Positions 45,696 to 57,420 of a stretch of 64,000 bases of DNA are shown here, piece after piece; the stretch's first letter is position 1; the number at the start of each line of letters is the position of its first letter. The notes below the pieces were generated by a model. That model made no database searches and was not told the origin of the DNA. It saw only the letters and a list, made by a program, of their open reading frames with translations. Source of the DNA: Flammula alnicola (lineage: Eukaryota; Basidiomycota; Agaricomycetes; Agaricales; Strophariaceae). The translations under genes and the position numbers were made by a program. The DNA is taken from the NCBI GenBank assembly GCA_015499995.1, contig JADNRV010000258.1:1-64000 (forward strand), given 5' to 3'.

Positions 45696-46735
45696 TAACA
45701 TTGTTTGTTTCCATACTTACATCATGGGTGGTCATCAGAATTTCGAGAGCGCTTCCTTAGAATATTATGGAATTTAGGTAACTAACTTAATTCCCTATGT
45801 GAATGTAGACGATACATCTGCAATGCACTTGGATCCAGGTAAATACGCTCCATAATCTATCCGGGATGGAATACGTATGTACGCACTTTGGTAAAGTAAC
45901 TTTCATTGCCTACCACAGATATACTTAGGTTTGAGCGCACATGTATTGTCTTCGATCTATTCTTTATCAAGTTCCCGAGCCCTCCTTAAACACCGCATCA
46001 TAAAAACATTTCAGGTGCGACACTTGGAGATTGAGATACTCCACGCAGTAGCCATGCCAATCATCAAGCTCAAGGCATAGTACTTCTCGTTCTCTTGATT
46101 CGTATGTATATATGCTTCGCGGGCTGGACGTTCCGGGATCCTTCATCTATATCAATGATAAGAACCGCTACCCTCCTTCGAGCTGGAACTTAACCGTCAA
46201 TTCCCGTGCTCAGCGTTCATCATTCATATGCGTCAAACATCCGATGGTGTCCAAAGATAATTCAAAGGATTCCAAAATGAATTTCCCATGTTCTAAGTGC
46301 ATACTTAGACTCTACGTAAGTACATGTTTCGTAGGGCTCACATCCACTTCCCAAAATAGCATATCTTTGAGCCTTCCATTGTAGCACGTATCTTTAACCT
46401 CACAAGTCCCGGTGATGCCTGGTGACGCCAAGTCATCGCCTCAACAATCTAGATCGATTTTTACCCGATGGGAGGCATTGCGCAACTCCAATCAATACAT
46501 GTGGAAGCAGTCACTCCGGGTGCGGGAAATACTGTAATATGTAAACCTCAATTCGTGTAATTTAATACTCCCACCAAATTCCCAACCTTCACTCTTCTCT
46601 ATTTCGCTGTGGGCCCTGGGGACATTATTATTATGATGGTATTTATCAATAATTTGCACTAGTGGTAATTATCCCTGGTCGCTAAATCCATTTCCCTAGC
46701 TGCCAAATGGTCTCACGGGCGCCATCTCTCTTGGC
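45696..46735. other. Spacer between two UstYa-like genes
   Basis: One 90-codon plus frame at 46112-46384 has no recognised motif. Otherwise nothing coding is supported. Confidence 0.35.
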
Positions 46736-47340
46736 ATGGTTCTGCTCATTGTCTGTTCGGCAACTCTTGATGTAGCCACATTAACGCTGCTCGTCCAGTC
46801 TGGAAAGAAGCTCATGTGTCAGTCGTCCTCCATAGTCATCTAATATCTTGCTAATACAGAGAACACCTAGACGCCCAAATACCAAGCACAAGTTCGAAGC
46901 TGTTTAATCCTAATCGTCCCATACAAAATATCGCGACGGAATTCTACAACGATCGCTACAACATCACGGCGCATTCGGCCTGGGCGTCGTTAATCCCAGC
47001 AAACAGAGGCATAATGCCGGTCGGCCAAGAGGGAAAGAAAATGCAGGTTGCCCTTTATCAGCAGCTTGAGTGCATTAACAATCTGCGCATCTCGATGCTC
47101 CATCTTTATAACGTTGCAACTGCAGAGCCACATATTCCTCCCGACTTCGCGAAGTCGGAGATGTGTTTCGGGGTGTTGCGCCATCTTCTTCTGTGCGCTG
47201 CGGACCCAACTATGGAGCATACGACGCCCGAATATCATGCCGACGGCACAGTGGATGAGAAGAGTACTATACATGGCCTCGAAGATACTCACAGGTGCAG
47301 AGATTGGCGACAGGTTTGGGACTTGGCAAACGATAAGTGA
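46736..47340 (+). CDS. UstYa/DUF3328-like protein lacking the His motifs, second
   Basis: Two exons (46736-46815, 46860-47340) give 186 codons. A short hydrophobic N-terminus (MVLLIVCSATLDVATLTLLV) leads to HSAWASLIPANRGIMPVG, VALYQQLECINNLRISML in place of HQLHC, SEMCFGVLRHLLLCAADPTM in place of HxxHC, and HRCRDWRQVW. It pairs with the gene at 45007 in having Glu-Cys instead of His-Cys, so these two form a distinct subgroup. Probably a membrane-anchored lumenal protein of the same pathway. Confidence 0.85.
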
Positions 47341-48037
47341 CTGTATCATAGTAGAATACCTACATACTGTACATCCATTGAATCGAGTCAAAGTATAACA
47401 AGGATGATTTTAATTTCCCTTCTCTGTCATAGTCAATGAGAGCCATCCGCAGCCAGCTGCAGTATGCTCGTCTACAAGTGAGCTTGGCGTTTACATCAGT
47501 GCGGTATGAAGTTACCCGAGAACAATATTTCGTAACAATATCACTCCGTAGAGTATGCATCCTAAGAGTAGCGTTTACCGAGCTATGCGCCCCTCATCCA
47601 TACCAACATACCCAACACACTGAGGCACAAATCTGCATGATACCTATCCAATAGAATATTGCTCCTAAGTGTTTTTTCCGTCATTGTAATGGAAACCAGA
47701 GCATGCTCCCAAAGGCCTCGGAACTTGCTTTATCGGCAGTACATCCAGATCCAGAGCGCCTTCTTACTACACCAAAAGTACGAATTTATTAATATTGTTC
47801 ATGCACCTTCGCATAAATCGAACGAACAACCGATAAAGCTATGGACATCATATAGTTATTCGGAGATAATCCCAGAACGCCGGTGCCAACAACTACTTGA
47901 CAGAATCCTTCTACGGAGATAAATTATCGAATATTGGGGATATTGTTCTATACCCCTGCAAGATGCTGAAAAGTCGAGGCGTGATATTTGCGTCAGCTTT
48001 ATGTCAGTAGCGGACATAATAACTTACAAGCGCCCCC
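47341..48037. other. Downstream spacer of UstYa-like gene and repeat gene
   Basis: Convergent 3' ends; no supported gene. A frame at 47659-47922 has no motif. Confidence 0.35.
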
Positions 48038-49106
48038 TTAGACGGTCGCCGACGCGGTTTCTATGGCTGAAGTTTATATAACACATGGGGCAAAGCCTCA
48101 ATGGACAATAGACGGAAAAAAGTTTATATATCAGTGTGGCGCAGGGAATGAGTTAAAGTGTCTACTTACATGCACTTGTATCGTGGTCCGGGATTGGCGT
48201 CCTAGAATCTAGGATTCAATTGAGTACAGATGAGCTAATCTGCAGATACAACCCATAATTACCTATCTTTCCTGTCGCAACTGCGGCATGCGCGACTGGC
48301 ATTTGGTCAGATTGGCGTCGAATCCGTAGATTCAATATATGCACGTACAAGCCCGTGTAGAGACAACTTCATGCTCCACTGTCTTATCTCCTGCTCTCCA
48401 GTTAGGAATTATTGAATCGTAGAGAGGATTTTATCAATGATTACCTAGCTTTCCTGTTGCAATATCGGCATTCACGACTGAAATTTGGTCAGACTGGCAT
48501 CGATGTAGAGACTCAATACAGCAACGTACAAGCCCGTGCCGAAACAACTTCGGGCTCCACCTTTTTATCTCCTGCTCTCGGGATAAATATTATCGAATTA
48601 TGGAAAAGGTTCCCTTGAGAATCACCTAGCTTTCCTGTTGCAATCTTTGCGTTTACGACTACATTTTGGTCAACCCATGTAGACACACGAATTTGACCTT
48701 CTACTTACAGGCACGTTCAGAAACCGCATTGGCTGGCTTAGCCTCTGATGGTTTTTGGGTAAGTACGCGGAGGTCACGAAGATCTAGACCAATAATCACC
48801 AATATTTCCGGTTGGAAGCTTGACTTTTGCGACTGCGGTTGTCTCTGAGTTTTGCCCGAAAGAATGAAAAACCATATTAAAACGTACAGGCTCTCTCAAT
48901 GTTGCGGTTCACTTTATTTAGTGTCAACATTCACTCGTCTAGAATAATTCATGCTGTGAACCTACCAGCCAGTTCAGCTACGGAAGAGACATTAGTTTAT
49001 GACAACATATATATTCGCCCTGAGACTTACAGACTGGGGACGCAAGCGCTATACCAATAAGCGCAAGAATGAGGGCGGCAAAGTAAACCGATCGGAAAAT
49101 AGCCAT
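48038..49106 (-). CDS. Secreted repeat protein, candidate RiPP precursor
   Basis: Twelve exons join to 144 codons including the stop: 49031-49106, 48966-48977, 48888-48911, 48800-48832, 48709-48744, 48626-48658, 48530-48571, 48445-48477, 48349-48390, 48263-48295, 48170-48208, 48038-48066. Exon 1 is a signal peptide ending LIGIALA-SPV. The rest is four related repeats of about 25 residues, each made by one 33-nt exon (for example FVNAKIATGKL, FVNADIATGKL, FAHAAVATGKI) and one 36-42-nt exon (GDKKVEPEVVSARA, GDKTVEHEVVSTRA). All repeat exons are phase 1-1. Signal peptide plus repeated short cores is the layout of UstA-type precursors, and four UstYa-like genes surround it. No KR Kex2 sites and no Tyr in the cores are seen, so the RiPP role is inference. 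Confidence 0.7.
48240..48912. repeat. Tandem exon-pair repeat array (about 190-bp units)
   Basis: About 3.5 head-to-tail units share both exons and introns: cctagctttcctgttgcaat, gcacgtacaagcccgtg, atctcctgctct and ttggtcagattggc recur at about 180-190-bp spacing. The two central units are most alike; the outer ones are diverged, as expected from internal unequal crossing over. Confidence 0.8.
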
Positions 49107-51159
49107 TGTGGTGGTCAGGATGCTCAGTTGCGTCTCGATAGTGTCATACCCGGTAGTTCTTATATCAATGCGGTGTACACTGATCTATACAAATAGAAGC
49201 CATCGGGTTATTGGGTGCTGGTAGGAGTCAGAAATGGTTGCCATAACGGGACTCTCAGAGCTCCGAGAATATCCTCGAGACAATTTTGTTAAGTTCGGTT
49301 ATAAATATTACTTGCGCGGACGTGTATCAGAATTGTGTTTTTCCATTACTTTCGATCACTAATAATGAACAATCCTCGGCTTGGCTGGATACATACCAGA
49401 AGCCTCGGCGGCGTGATGGATCTCAATCCATGGCAAATGAAACACCATCACCCAAGCAAGATAGCAAATTTGGGGATGACTGAGGTAGACACCTTGGGCT
49501 TGAGAAAATTTACTATCCCAGAACGTGCTCATGTGGGATCGCACTGCTGAAGCATATGTGGACCATCATCACGATCATGATCGTCAAAAGACGTGCCATT
49601 CACGTCGAGGACTTGAAATATGTTCAATGTCAGAAGAGAAAGGCTAGTTGGAAGCCATAACCGTGTCTGGCGTTGGGCGCTGTTCGAGTTTTTCCTTGTG
49701 GTCGATTCGACTTTTCACCTCGCTCTGCGTACATGTACCACACGGAGTCTGATGGAAGGACTTACGTGTAACCCCGGAGCTCGCACTTGATTATGCCCAT
49801 CACTTGATAGGACATTACGGATTGAATAGAGTATAGAGCGGTATTCATGACCGCATTTCCCGATTATAATTGAGAATTCACTGAGCGCCTGTCCGATTGC
49901 TGACAAGATGCGAAAATGCATCTGGGAAAATCCAATTCCTCAAGATGCCACTGACACTGGCACAGCGTGATAAATTGTTCACTGGGAAGAAAGTTCATAT
50001 ATGACACACAACCTTGAATGAAGTTGCTCGAACTGTCGTCAATGGCGGACGTGAGCCATCTATTGAACCTGTACGCTCCAACTGATGTCTTGTGCTCCAT
50101 ATTCAGAGTACAATAGCACCCGTTCAAAAATAGGCGGCAGATTTGGGATAGAAGGACAGGGAGCCCGAGTGTGAGAAGCTTAAGGTTGCATCAGTATGAT
50201 AAGCCAGCGTCCGCATACACAGCCAATTTCCCGATGATGACCGCACGGATCTGCGGGAACTTGAATCTTGTGCATATGCATCACCTAGGCTCCTTGAGCT
50301 CTGAAAGCGCTCTTCTTCCAACAGTCATGCGGTCGGTTGATAAATCTGCTTTGAGTTCCGGGTAGAATCAATCTTCCACGCGTGAGGGTTATTTAGAAGG
50401 AAAGAAAGGCACCATTAAGGACATCCTAAATCCCCACCTGAACTACGCGTAGATTGAAAATTTCCCAAAATCATTGGCTGACAGTGATAGTCTGACTTCA
50501 AAGTTTGACTCAGACTCCGAAGTATGGGAATGATGCCATGGTTTTCTCTACGGATGCTGCGCATCCGGTCTCTCGCGCTGCTCGGGAAGATTCCGAGATA
50601 TCATGGTGATGGAAGGATGGAAGAAGGTAGGCCTCTGAAGACAATAAATTTCCTCCCCACCGAAATGTAGTCGATATGGATTGAAGAGCGCCCATCGCGA
50701 TATTATTATGTTACCACGGTGTGGGAATTTGGAATATTCTATTTATAACCTCTAGAGATACTCGGCCAAGCCATGGTGCTTGCGCGCTTGGAGAGGAAGA
50801 GCAGAAATGGAAGCCATGGGCGTATGCCTATGAGCGCAAGTAGTCGGATTTTTTTAAATTCACTTCTTCTCTTCAGAATCTATGTTGGGGAGACGTGTGG
50901 GAATTGACAGAGTATGATAGATGCAGGACTTCGGAGAGAACGGTTACCCAGTTATAAATCGGTGGTACCAGGGTACCGTACCGACAAGTCCGGGACATTT
51001 TGGATCAGGAAATTAGAAGGGGCAACAGTCAGAAGTTCATCAATGAAGCCTCCCATGCACCACATCGCTTGTATTTTTGGTCTCTTAGTAGTTTTCCCAT
51101 CTATGCATACTTATAAGTAGATACTAGAGACACAAGCACCGGCTTTGATTCTTCGCATC
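49107..51159. other. Long spacer inside the UstYa block
   Basis: Two kb between the repeat-protein gene and the last UstYa gene, which are transcribed divergently. Frames at 49864-50127 and 50124-50321 (minus) and 50171-50365 (plus) have no recognised motif. A decayed gene is possible but unsupported. Confidence 0.35.
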
Positions 51160-51865
51160 ATGCGTACTTCCATCAATCCTGGGATGTCATGTTTAGCCTT
51201 CGCTGGTTGGACGCTTGCCCTGCTCATTGCTTCTTGCTTCAGAGGCTTTGCTACTCTTACATTATCCAATGCAGTCAAGCAATTCGAAACATTGCAGTCG
51301 CCAATATACAGTATGCAGCTCATGTTCCATTCACTTCTTCCCGTTTATAATAATTCGTCCGAACCCTGCAGGTTGGAAAGCGCCCGACTTTCCACAAGAG
51401 TTACCAGGACTTGACGGGCCCGAAACTGCCATGTTCTTCACGAGAAATGACACCACCCAATATCCGCTAGACGATAACGACGCTTGGAATACCATAATTC
51501 CTCCCAAGTTAGGCGTCTTTCGCATTGGTCCCAAAGGCAGACGATACGGATTAAGCCTTTACCACCAACTTCACTGCCTGAACTCCATCCGGTACGACTA
51601 CATGGTTGCCCGACTAGGGCTTTTAGAAGATGTTCCCAACGAACTATCACATCATGATACACATTGCATGCATTTCATCAGGCAAGGTATCATGTGCCAC
51701 GCAGATACGACTCTCATTCCACTTGAGGAAGAAAGCGGGATAGAGACGTCGGGGGAGTGGCATAGATGTCGAGGGGATTGGACAAATATACGGACATTTA
51801 TAGAGGACCTGCAGGCGAAGTGGAAAGGTGTACCGCTCACACATGCATTTGAGGATGCGGACTGA
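51160..51865 (+). CDS. UstYa/DUF3328 family protein, canonical, second
   Basis: Two exons (51160-51310, 51372-51865) give 214 codons. A hydrophobic anchor (AFAGWTLALLIASCF) precedes FPQELPGLDGPETAMFF, NDAWNTIIPPKLGVFRIGPK, YHQLHCLNSIRYDYMVARLG, HHDTHCMHFIRQGIMCHAD and HRCRGDWTNIRTF. Both HxxHC motifs are intact. It is a close paralogue of the minus-strand gene at 42931, with the same intron position. Expected as a membrane-anchored oxidase acting in the secretory route on a small peptide. Confidence 0.92.
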
Positions 51866-52861
51866 TAGAATAGACCAAAGCAAGGCTTCGTTTTAATGTC
51901 CTAGAACTAATAAAGGCCAAAGCGCTGTGTTCCAGTACGGAGGAGGAGGATTAAGATGTAGGGAAATCATATGTTTCCCAGCTGCACAATCTTTCCACTC
52001 CGGTAGAAAGTCGGTCCACTCCTCCCCGGGAGGGATGTGGGCAGCCGCTCATGCTGGCGGCTCCTCCAACGGCTTGTTCTGATCCATATATGTAGTTTGC
52101 TCGGTCCACTTACACGCGGTGCCCATCGCGTCCCACGGCGCGGGGCCACGGCGCAGTCCCACTAAAATTTTATGATTAAATTGCCACACTCTGACGCCAG
52201 CATCGCATAGCGAACAGGGTTCGGGTCTTTTGGATCCGGTACTATGTCCTCCACGCGCCACTCCTTATGATTCCAGAAAAATTCCCCTTAGAGCATGGTG
52301 AAGTTCTCCATATCAGCGCATACCATCATGGATACGATAGAGAAACCGGAGCGGCGTAACGCGACGCTTGAAGAGTGGGAAGGATCGGAGTCTCTTATAT
52401 ATAATTTTCTTCCTCGTAATATCGATGAACTTGAACCAGGGGGTATAGCACAAATTTCAAGCAAGTCTAGCAGAGTTGGGAGCCTGTACTTCCGTGGTAT
52501 AGGCCAGAAAAGAATCTAAAAGGTGCGCAACGGATGTATACAGCTTCAAGTGTCAGTGTGACTTTTGCAACAAGAATGATAGGATTTATACTATTTTAGA
52601 TCATGTAATGTCTTCCAAAGCTTCGCGTCCTTTGAGTTTTGGTGCACACGGCGCAGTAGGTTGAGAAGCATGGCGCTGTAAGATTAGAAGAACATGGGGA
52701 CCTTCATAATCTAAAGACAAGTATGTAGAATTGCAAGGTCTTAAAATGATAGTAGGAAGAGGTACCGAAACCCCAACCCCAACAACGACCAACTGTCCTG
52801 TCGATGCCTACCGGTACACATTCGCTTTTCAACCATCCGGCACAGAACGACAAGGACCACT
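51866..52861. other. Spacer, no gene recognised
   Basis: A 74-codon frame at 52295-52519 lacks any motif. Nothing else is supported between the UstYa gene and the convergent hydrolase gene. Confidence 0.35.
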
Positions 52862-55319
52862 TTAAATTACGATTTCACCTCCACTATGATAAATCGCTAA
52901 TTGATTGATGGCCTTGCGAAGCCGTAAATCGCTGTTGAAAACCAGCTGAGTGGCCTCGCTGGTCGCGCCCGATTCAGGGAAAGTCTGTAACTCGTTCTTA
53001 CAGAAGGACCCGTTCACAGGCGTGTTGCCTTCAAAGTAAGCGCGCTTTAGCTTTGCTATGCAGAGGGATGGATTCAAAAGTGAGCTGTGCTGTTGGCCGC
53101 GTGCGTTTAGTATGGAGTTAGATATGGAGAGACGTGTGCGTACCCCAGGCCCTTCTTGGATAATCAGTGACGAGGAATGTGCTGGCATGAGTGCGTTGAC
53201 ATGCGAGCCGCTAGCTATCGGTGTTATTCTTGGTATATATCAGCTTTTATGTCCGCACAGTTCTTTCAAAGTCACCTACGGGTCTGCCTATAATATTATC
53301 ATCCATCAGCACCGACCAATCAAAGCTAGTCAAAGACAACGCTCACCGTGTTGCTTACGATTAACATCGGCCTATCCAAAGAAGCATTCCAAGGACCGTT
53401 GAACCGCTCGGGACCTCTCGCAGGCCAGTACTCACACCCGCCATCGCGTTCAACAACGCCAATGCTCAATCCAAAATGCCTCGACACTTCCTTCAAGTTC
53501 AAAATTCCCTGATCGGCAAGGAGCTCAGGCGTCGGCATGTCCTCAGGGCCTTCGGGCGGCGGGGCATCGAGGCACGCCACCGCCTGGCGCGTCAAGTCGT
53601 AGAGCGGGATGGGGCCGGGGATCTGTTTGTCGTAGTCTGCGATCAACGCGTTGAAGATGGCCGTGCCGTTCCCTTGCATGGCTGCGTGGAGAGCAGCGGC
53701 GCTTGCTCCCCATCCCGTAGGGCGCATGAGGTAGAGAAGCATCATGCCTGTTTGATCCGGGACAATGAGTATACGTATACATAATGGGAATACATTGAGG
53801 ACACTCACCCCGAACTGCGCCAGATGTAAGGAAGCCCGGTCGTCTACCATCTGGAACGGGCAATGGATGGTGCACGAGGCTGTCGAAGAAATCTTCCAAC
53901 CGCGCCTCGATATTCTCCCAAGGTTCGCTCTTCTCCTTAGCCAAGGGACAAAGGGACGGACCGGCCTGCGTTAAATGTAAACCATGCTCTTGGATGCGGC
54001 TGGTAGTTTTCTTACCTGAGCACAATCTTTGAGGAAATATTCATATGCGGCTTCTGCAGAGGAAAGCCAGTTATGCGCCCACTCGTGAGTAGGCTCATCT
54101 GCGAGCATTCAGAATGATATGACACATCAATTGGAAAGTACGCACTGGCCCAGCTAACGGGGTCCACAATTCCGTCGATGACAATGTATCCGACGCGTTC
54201 CGGGAACCTACCATGGGTTGAAGTCAACTCTCAATAGATCGGGGAATACGATATAGCAACATACATATTGACAAGCCATACACCAATAATGGCTCCATAA
54301 GATGCGCCATGGAAGTTCCTAATCAAAGGAGAAGGGAAAAATTAGAAACTTCATATAAATTCATGCAGGGATGTCGTACACTTTGGCATCTTCCCCATCG
54401 AAGACTCGTGTCATGAACTCCAAGTCCCGTGCCACAGTCGCGGTACCCATGAATTTCAGCTCATCACCCATGACCTCTCCACAGCGCTCAGCCTGACTCT
54501 GCTTGATGACCAGAAGCTGTCTAAATTGCTCTACGACATTCTCCCTGAACAAAGGCGAAGAGAAGTTGGCCATCGGTGGTGTAGTGATGCCGCCTTCGAC
54601 GACCGTGTTTGAGATATAGAGCTGGTGGGTAATGAAGTCGGGGAAACATTGCACTGCCGGTCTAAGAATAAAATTAGTTGGTTCGTACGTTCATCGGTAA
54701 GAAATGATTGTACTTCGACTGCCCAATACCCCTAGGATCAAAGCCAACGAGATCCCAGTCGTCCCCAATAAGTGCAGCGTATTGCGGTCCTGCGACTGCG
54801 GCGAGGCCCATACCTGCACCTCCAGGGCCGCCTAACCAGGGAGATTCATGTCAGCTTGCACAATGCACTGGTCCGATAAGCCATTGACTAACCCGGGTTC
54901 AAGAAAACCGATCCTTTACTAGGAGTCTTTTTAGCGCGATAGGTTGCAAAAGCAATCGACGCGGTACCCCCAGTCTCCACGTTAAAATAGTCCTTTGGAA
55001 CGCTTTCAACCATAAGCATATTGCGCAAACCAGTTGAAACGAAAACGTACATGACCGAGCCACAGTCTACGTTGGGAAGTGAGCCGGGCGGGCATTCCTC
55101 CCAAAGGATATCTCCCAGTTTATTGGATGTTTGACTCGGACGATGGCCAGAGACATGTTGTAGGTAATAGACATGAAGAGCCACGAACAAGAGCACCGCA
55201 ATAATGGCTGTCCTCAGCAACCGCAGCGGGCGATAACCGTGCGAAATATTTGCATGTGGTGAGCGGGTCGCGTTTGGTTGTTTTTCAAGGGAGTCCATCA
55301 TGGCCAGAGGGGTAGCCAT
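52862..55319 (-). CDS. TAP-type S33 alpha/beta hydrolase, membrane-anchored; possible defect near catalytic Asp
   Basis: The start gives a cytosolic leader, a TM anchor (TAIIAVLLFVALHVYYL), then ILWEECPPGSLPNVDCGSV, VPKDYFNVETGGTASIAFA, SVFLNPGGPGGAGMG (oxyanion site), GDDWDLVGFDPRGIGQSKY and the nucleophile elbow NFHGASYGAIIGVW. Further exons hold EPTHEWAHNWLSS, DQTGMMLLYLMRPTG and ARGPERFNGPW. The TAP C-terminal domain has ITPIASGSHVNALMPAHSS and LLNPSLCIAKLKRAYFEGNTP. Such enzymes are tripeptidyl- or prolyl-aminopeptidases. The exon that should give DPxTP after LIVSNT cannot be joined in frame: GCT GAT is present but followed by a shift. An alternative ATG lies at 55355. Confidence 0.75.
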
Positions 55320-55355
55320 CAACAGCGAACTGGGCTCAGCGTTGCATATATACAT

Positions 55356-56406
55356 TCTCCGTCCTTCTGAAGCCGTGGCTAATCAGGATTCCATTCTGAT
55401 GCCCTGTTGTCGTGGAACACGGTGTCAATTCCCACATTGTCAATCAAGAAGCGAAGGAAGGCGCATGGGCGTTGGCGTCGAAAGGTACTCTGTCTTTTCA
55501 TATCATCAGCAAACTCATGGTCTAAAATTGTATCTCGTTCAAGGGATATTTTCAATACCTATGTAGAGTACACATATACATACGTCTCAATACGTCTTTG
55601 AATTTGGTTAATCCGATTTGAATCCGATGACTTTGTACCTCTGTGATCAGCCAGTACATAGATTAGATTAGATGAGATGACAAGGTGGTTGTGCTTGTCC
55701 ACGACCGTGACGCGATCCAGAATACTGCCCTCTCTGCTCTCCTCATGAGCTTTGAACGAACGTTTGAACCTTCGACCTCCAAGGTCAGCCTGCGAGTGAT
55801 ATCAGACCACGCGAGCCATTTTCTCGTCGAGCTGTTCTAACTCCCAAACGACCAACAAACGACAGAATGAACATTTGATTTGCATTTGATATACCCCACT
55901 GGCAGGAATACAACTGTATATGGAATCGCGACCACCGGAACTGCGTAGGCTTTTTAATCGTACACGAATTCGAACTGGCGTACTACCAAGAAAAACACTA
56001 CACACCAGAATGGACATACGGAACGCATGCCAAAAGTGACGACTCCGAATCACCCTCCGTCTTACGGTTTTATAGAGTGGCATCATGAAGCGCTGTCGTT
56101 CAATCGTCCGAATTTCCTTCATCGTGGCTGAGATGTTTCGAGGATTACTACATAAAGCATTTTCGGGCGTGGAAACGTTGCATGTCTTCTCAATTAACCT
56201 TGGGATATCAATTCTTCTTGTGGGATGGGGGATAGGGAGTCAACGGTACCGGTGGCAAGTAGTACGAGGATCTCATCAACAGCGACCCTACGTCTGATTA
56301 ATTTCGAGGTCTGGATATTGTGTACATCACATTACAGAAAGTGTGAGGTAATTATTTAATTGTACAGTGTCTATATGATACAGTTACGATAGGGGGTCGA
56401 AAGCGT
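55356..56406. other. Spacer, one unassigned frame
   Basis: A 106-codon minus frame at 55802-56122 is basic (MPLYKTVRRRVIRSRHFW) with no recognised domain. Otherwise nothing is supported. Confidence 0.35.
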
Positions 56407-57420
56407 TTATTCGTCGAGAGCGGGCAATACGGACCATTTCTACACATTAACCATCAGTGATATTCCTCTCAGTCAGCTGCACGAAATAAACCCACCTGGT
56501 TCGGGTTCTGATAACTGCAATCCCACATTTGGATCTATATACAAAACACGGGATCAGTCTCCATCCTCCATGACATCCCAAACGACAACTCGGACTTACC
56601 CTCGTATCATCCTGCACCACACCATCCGTCAAGTCCATGCACTTTCCTGGCAGGTGCATCCAGCTGATATGGTCCTCGGGCACGATGAGCTGTACGTGAT
56701 CCCAGTGGTAGAATTGCTGGTTCCGCGCGCCGTCGACACACGTCCAAACTTGGAGCTTGGCACCGTTGGAGGTGTTGCCGTCCGTGACATCGAGACATTT
56801 GTTGGTGCCTACCAACTTGAGGGTGCTGCCGTCGAAGAACCACGTTTGAAGGCGGTTGAGCCCAGAGGAGAAGTTACATTCCTGGAAGCAGATAATGAGT
56901 TGAGGATTGGGGGGGAGGGGAATATCTGGGGAGAGGAAGAACGTACGTCGATAGTGACGGGTGCTCCGTCGTAGTTTTTTGCGCTGATGCATTGCATAGA
57001 GTTTGCGGATGGGTAAATGTGGTAATTCCCAGCCTTGGGAACGGTAGCCGGGCATGCTGGGTTACTATCGCGGCCGGGCTGGGGAACATTCGGGGCGTGG
57101 TATAGGGTGTGGTTGGAGAACTGCCCAAAGAAACGACGATGTTAGCGAGGACGAGATAATGGAAGGAGAGAATCACGTACGTCATACCAGCAGAACTGAT
57201 CGTCTCCTTTCGTAGGGTCATTATCCCAGTACCAGCACTGGTAGTATTGACTGAAGGTGGAGGCTTCCACTAGCCTATAAGAGCCGCCCCCGGATGGTGT
57301 CAATTCAGAAGGGCAGGCGAGGTACACTGGGATCCATGGTGCTCGGGGTGAGAGAGGTGAGGAGAGCACTAGAGGGAGGAAGAACAAGAGCGGAAAAGCG
57401 AGTACGTTAATAAAAGTCAT
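56407..57420 (-). CDS. Secreted ricin-B-type lectin domain protein
   Basis: Five exons (57181-57420, 56947-57120, 56600-56881, 56496-56534, 56407-56439) join to 255 codons. A signal peptide (MTFINVLAFPLLFFLPLVLS) precedes a Cys-containing N-terminal part (ACPSELTPSGGGSYRLVE, CWYWDNDPTKGDDQFCWYD). The beta-trefoil repeats have QCISAKNYDGAPVTID, KLVGTNKCLDVTDGNTSNG, KLQVWTC, GKCMDLTDG, IQMWDC and NQKWSV. The QxW motifs are the ricin-B hallmark. It should bind galactose- or related glycans outside the cell. No attached catalytic domain is present. Confidence 0.85.

Noticed and set aside
48240..48912. The 190-bp repeats as a CRISPR array or simple satellite
   Set aside because: Repeats contain matched splice sites and keep one reading phase, which fits duplicated exon pairs; the genome is eukaryotic.
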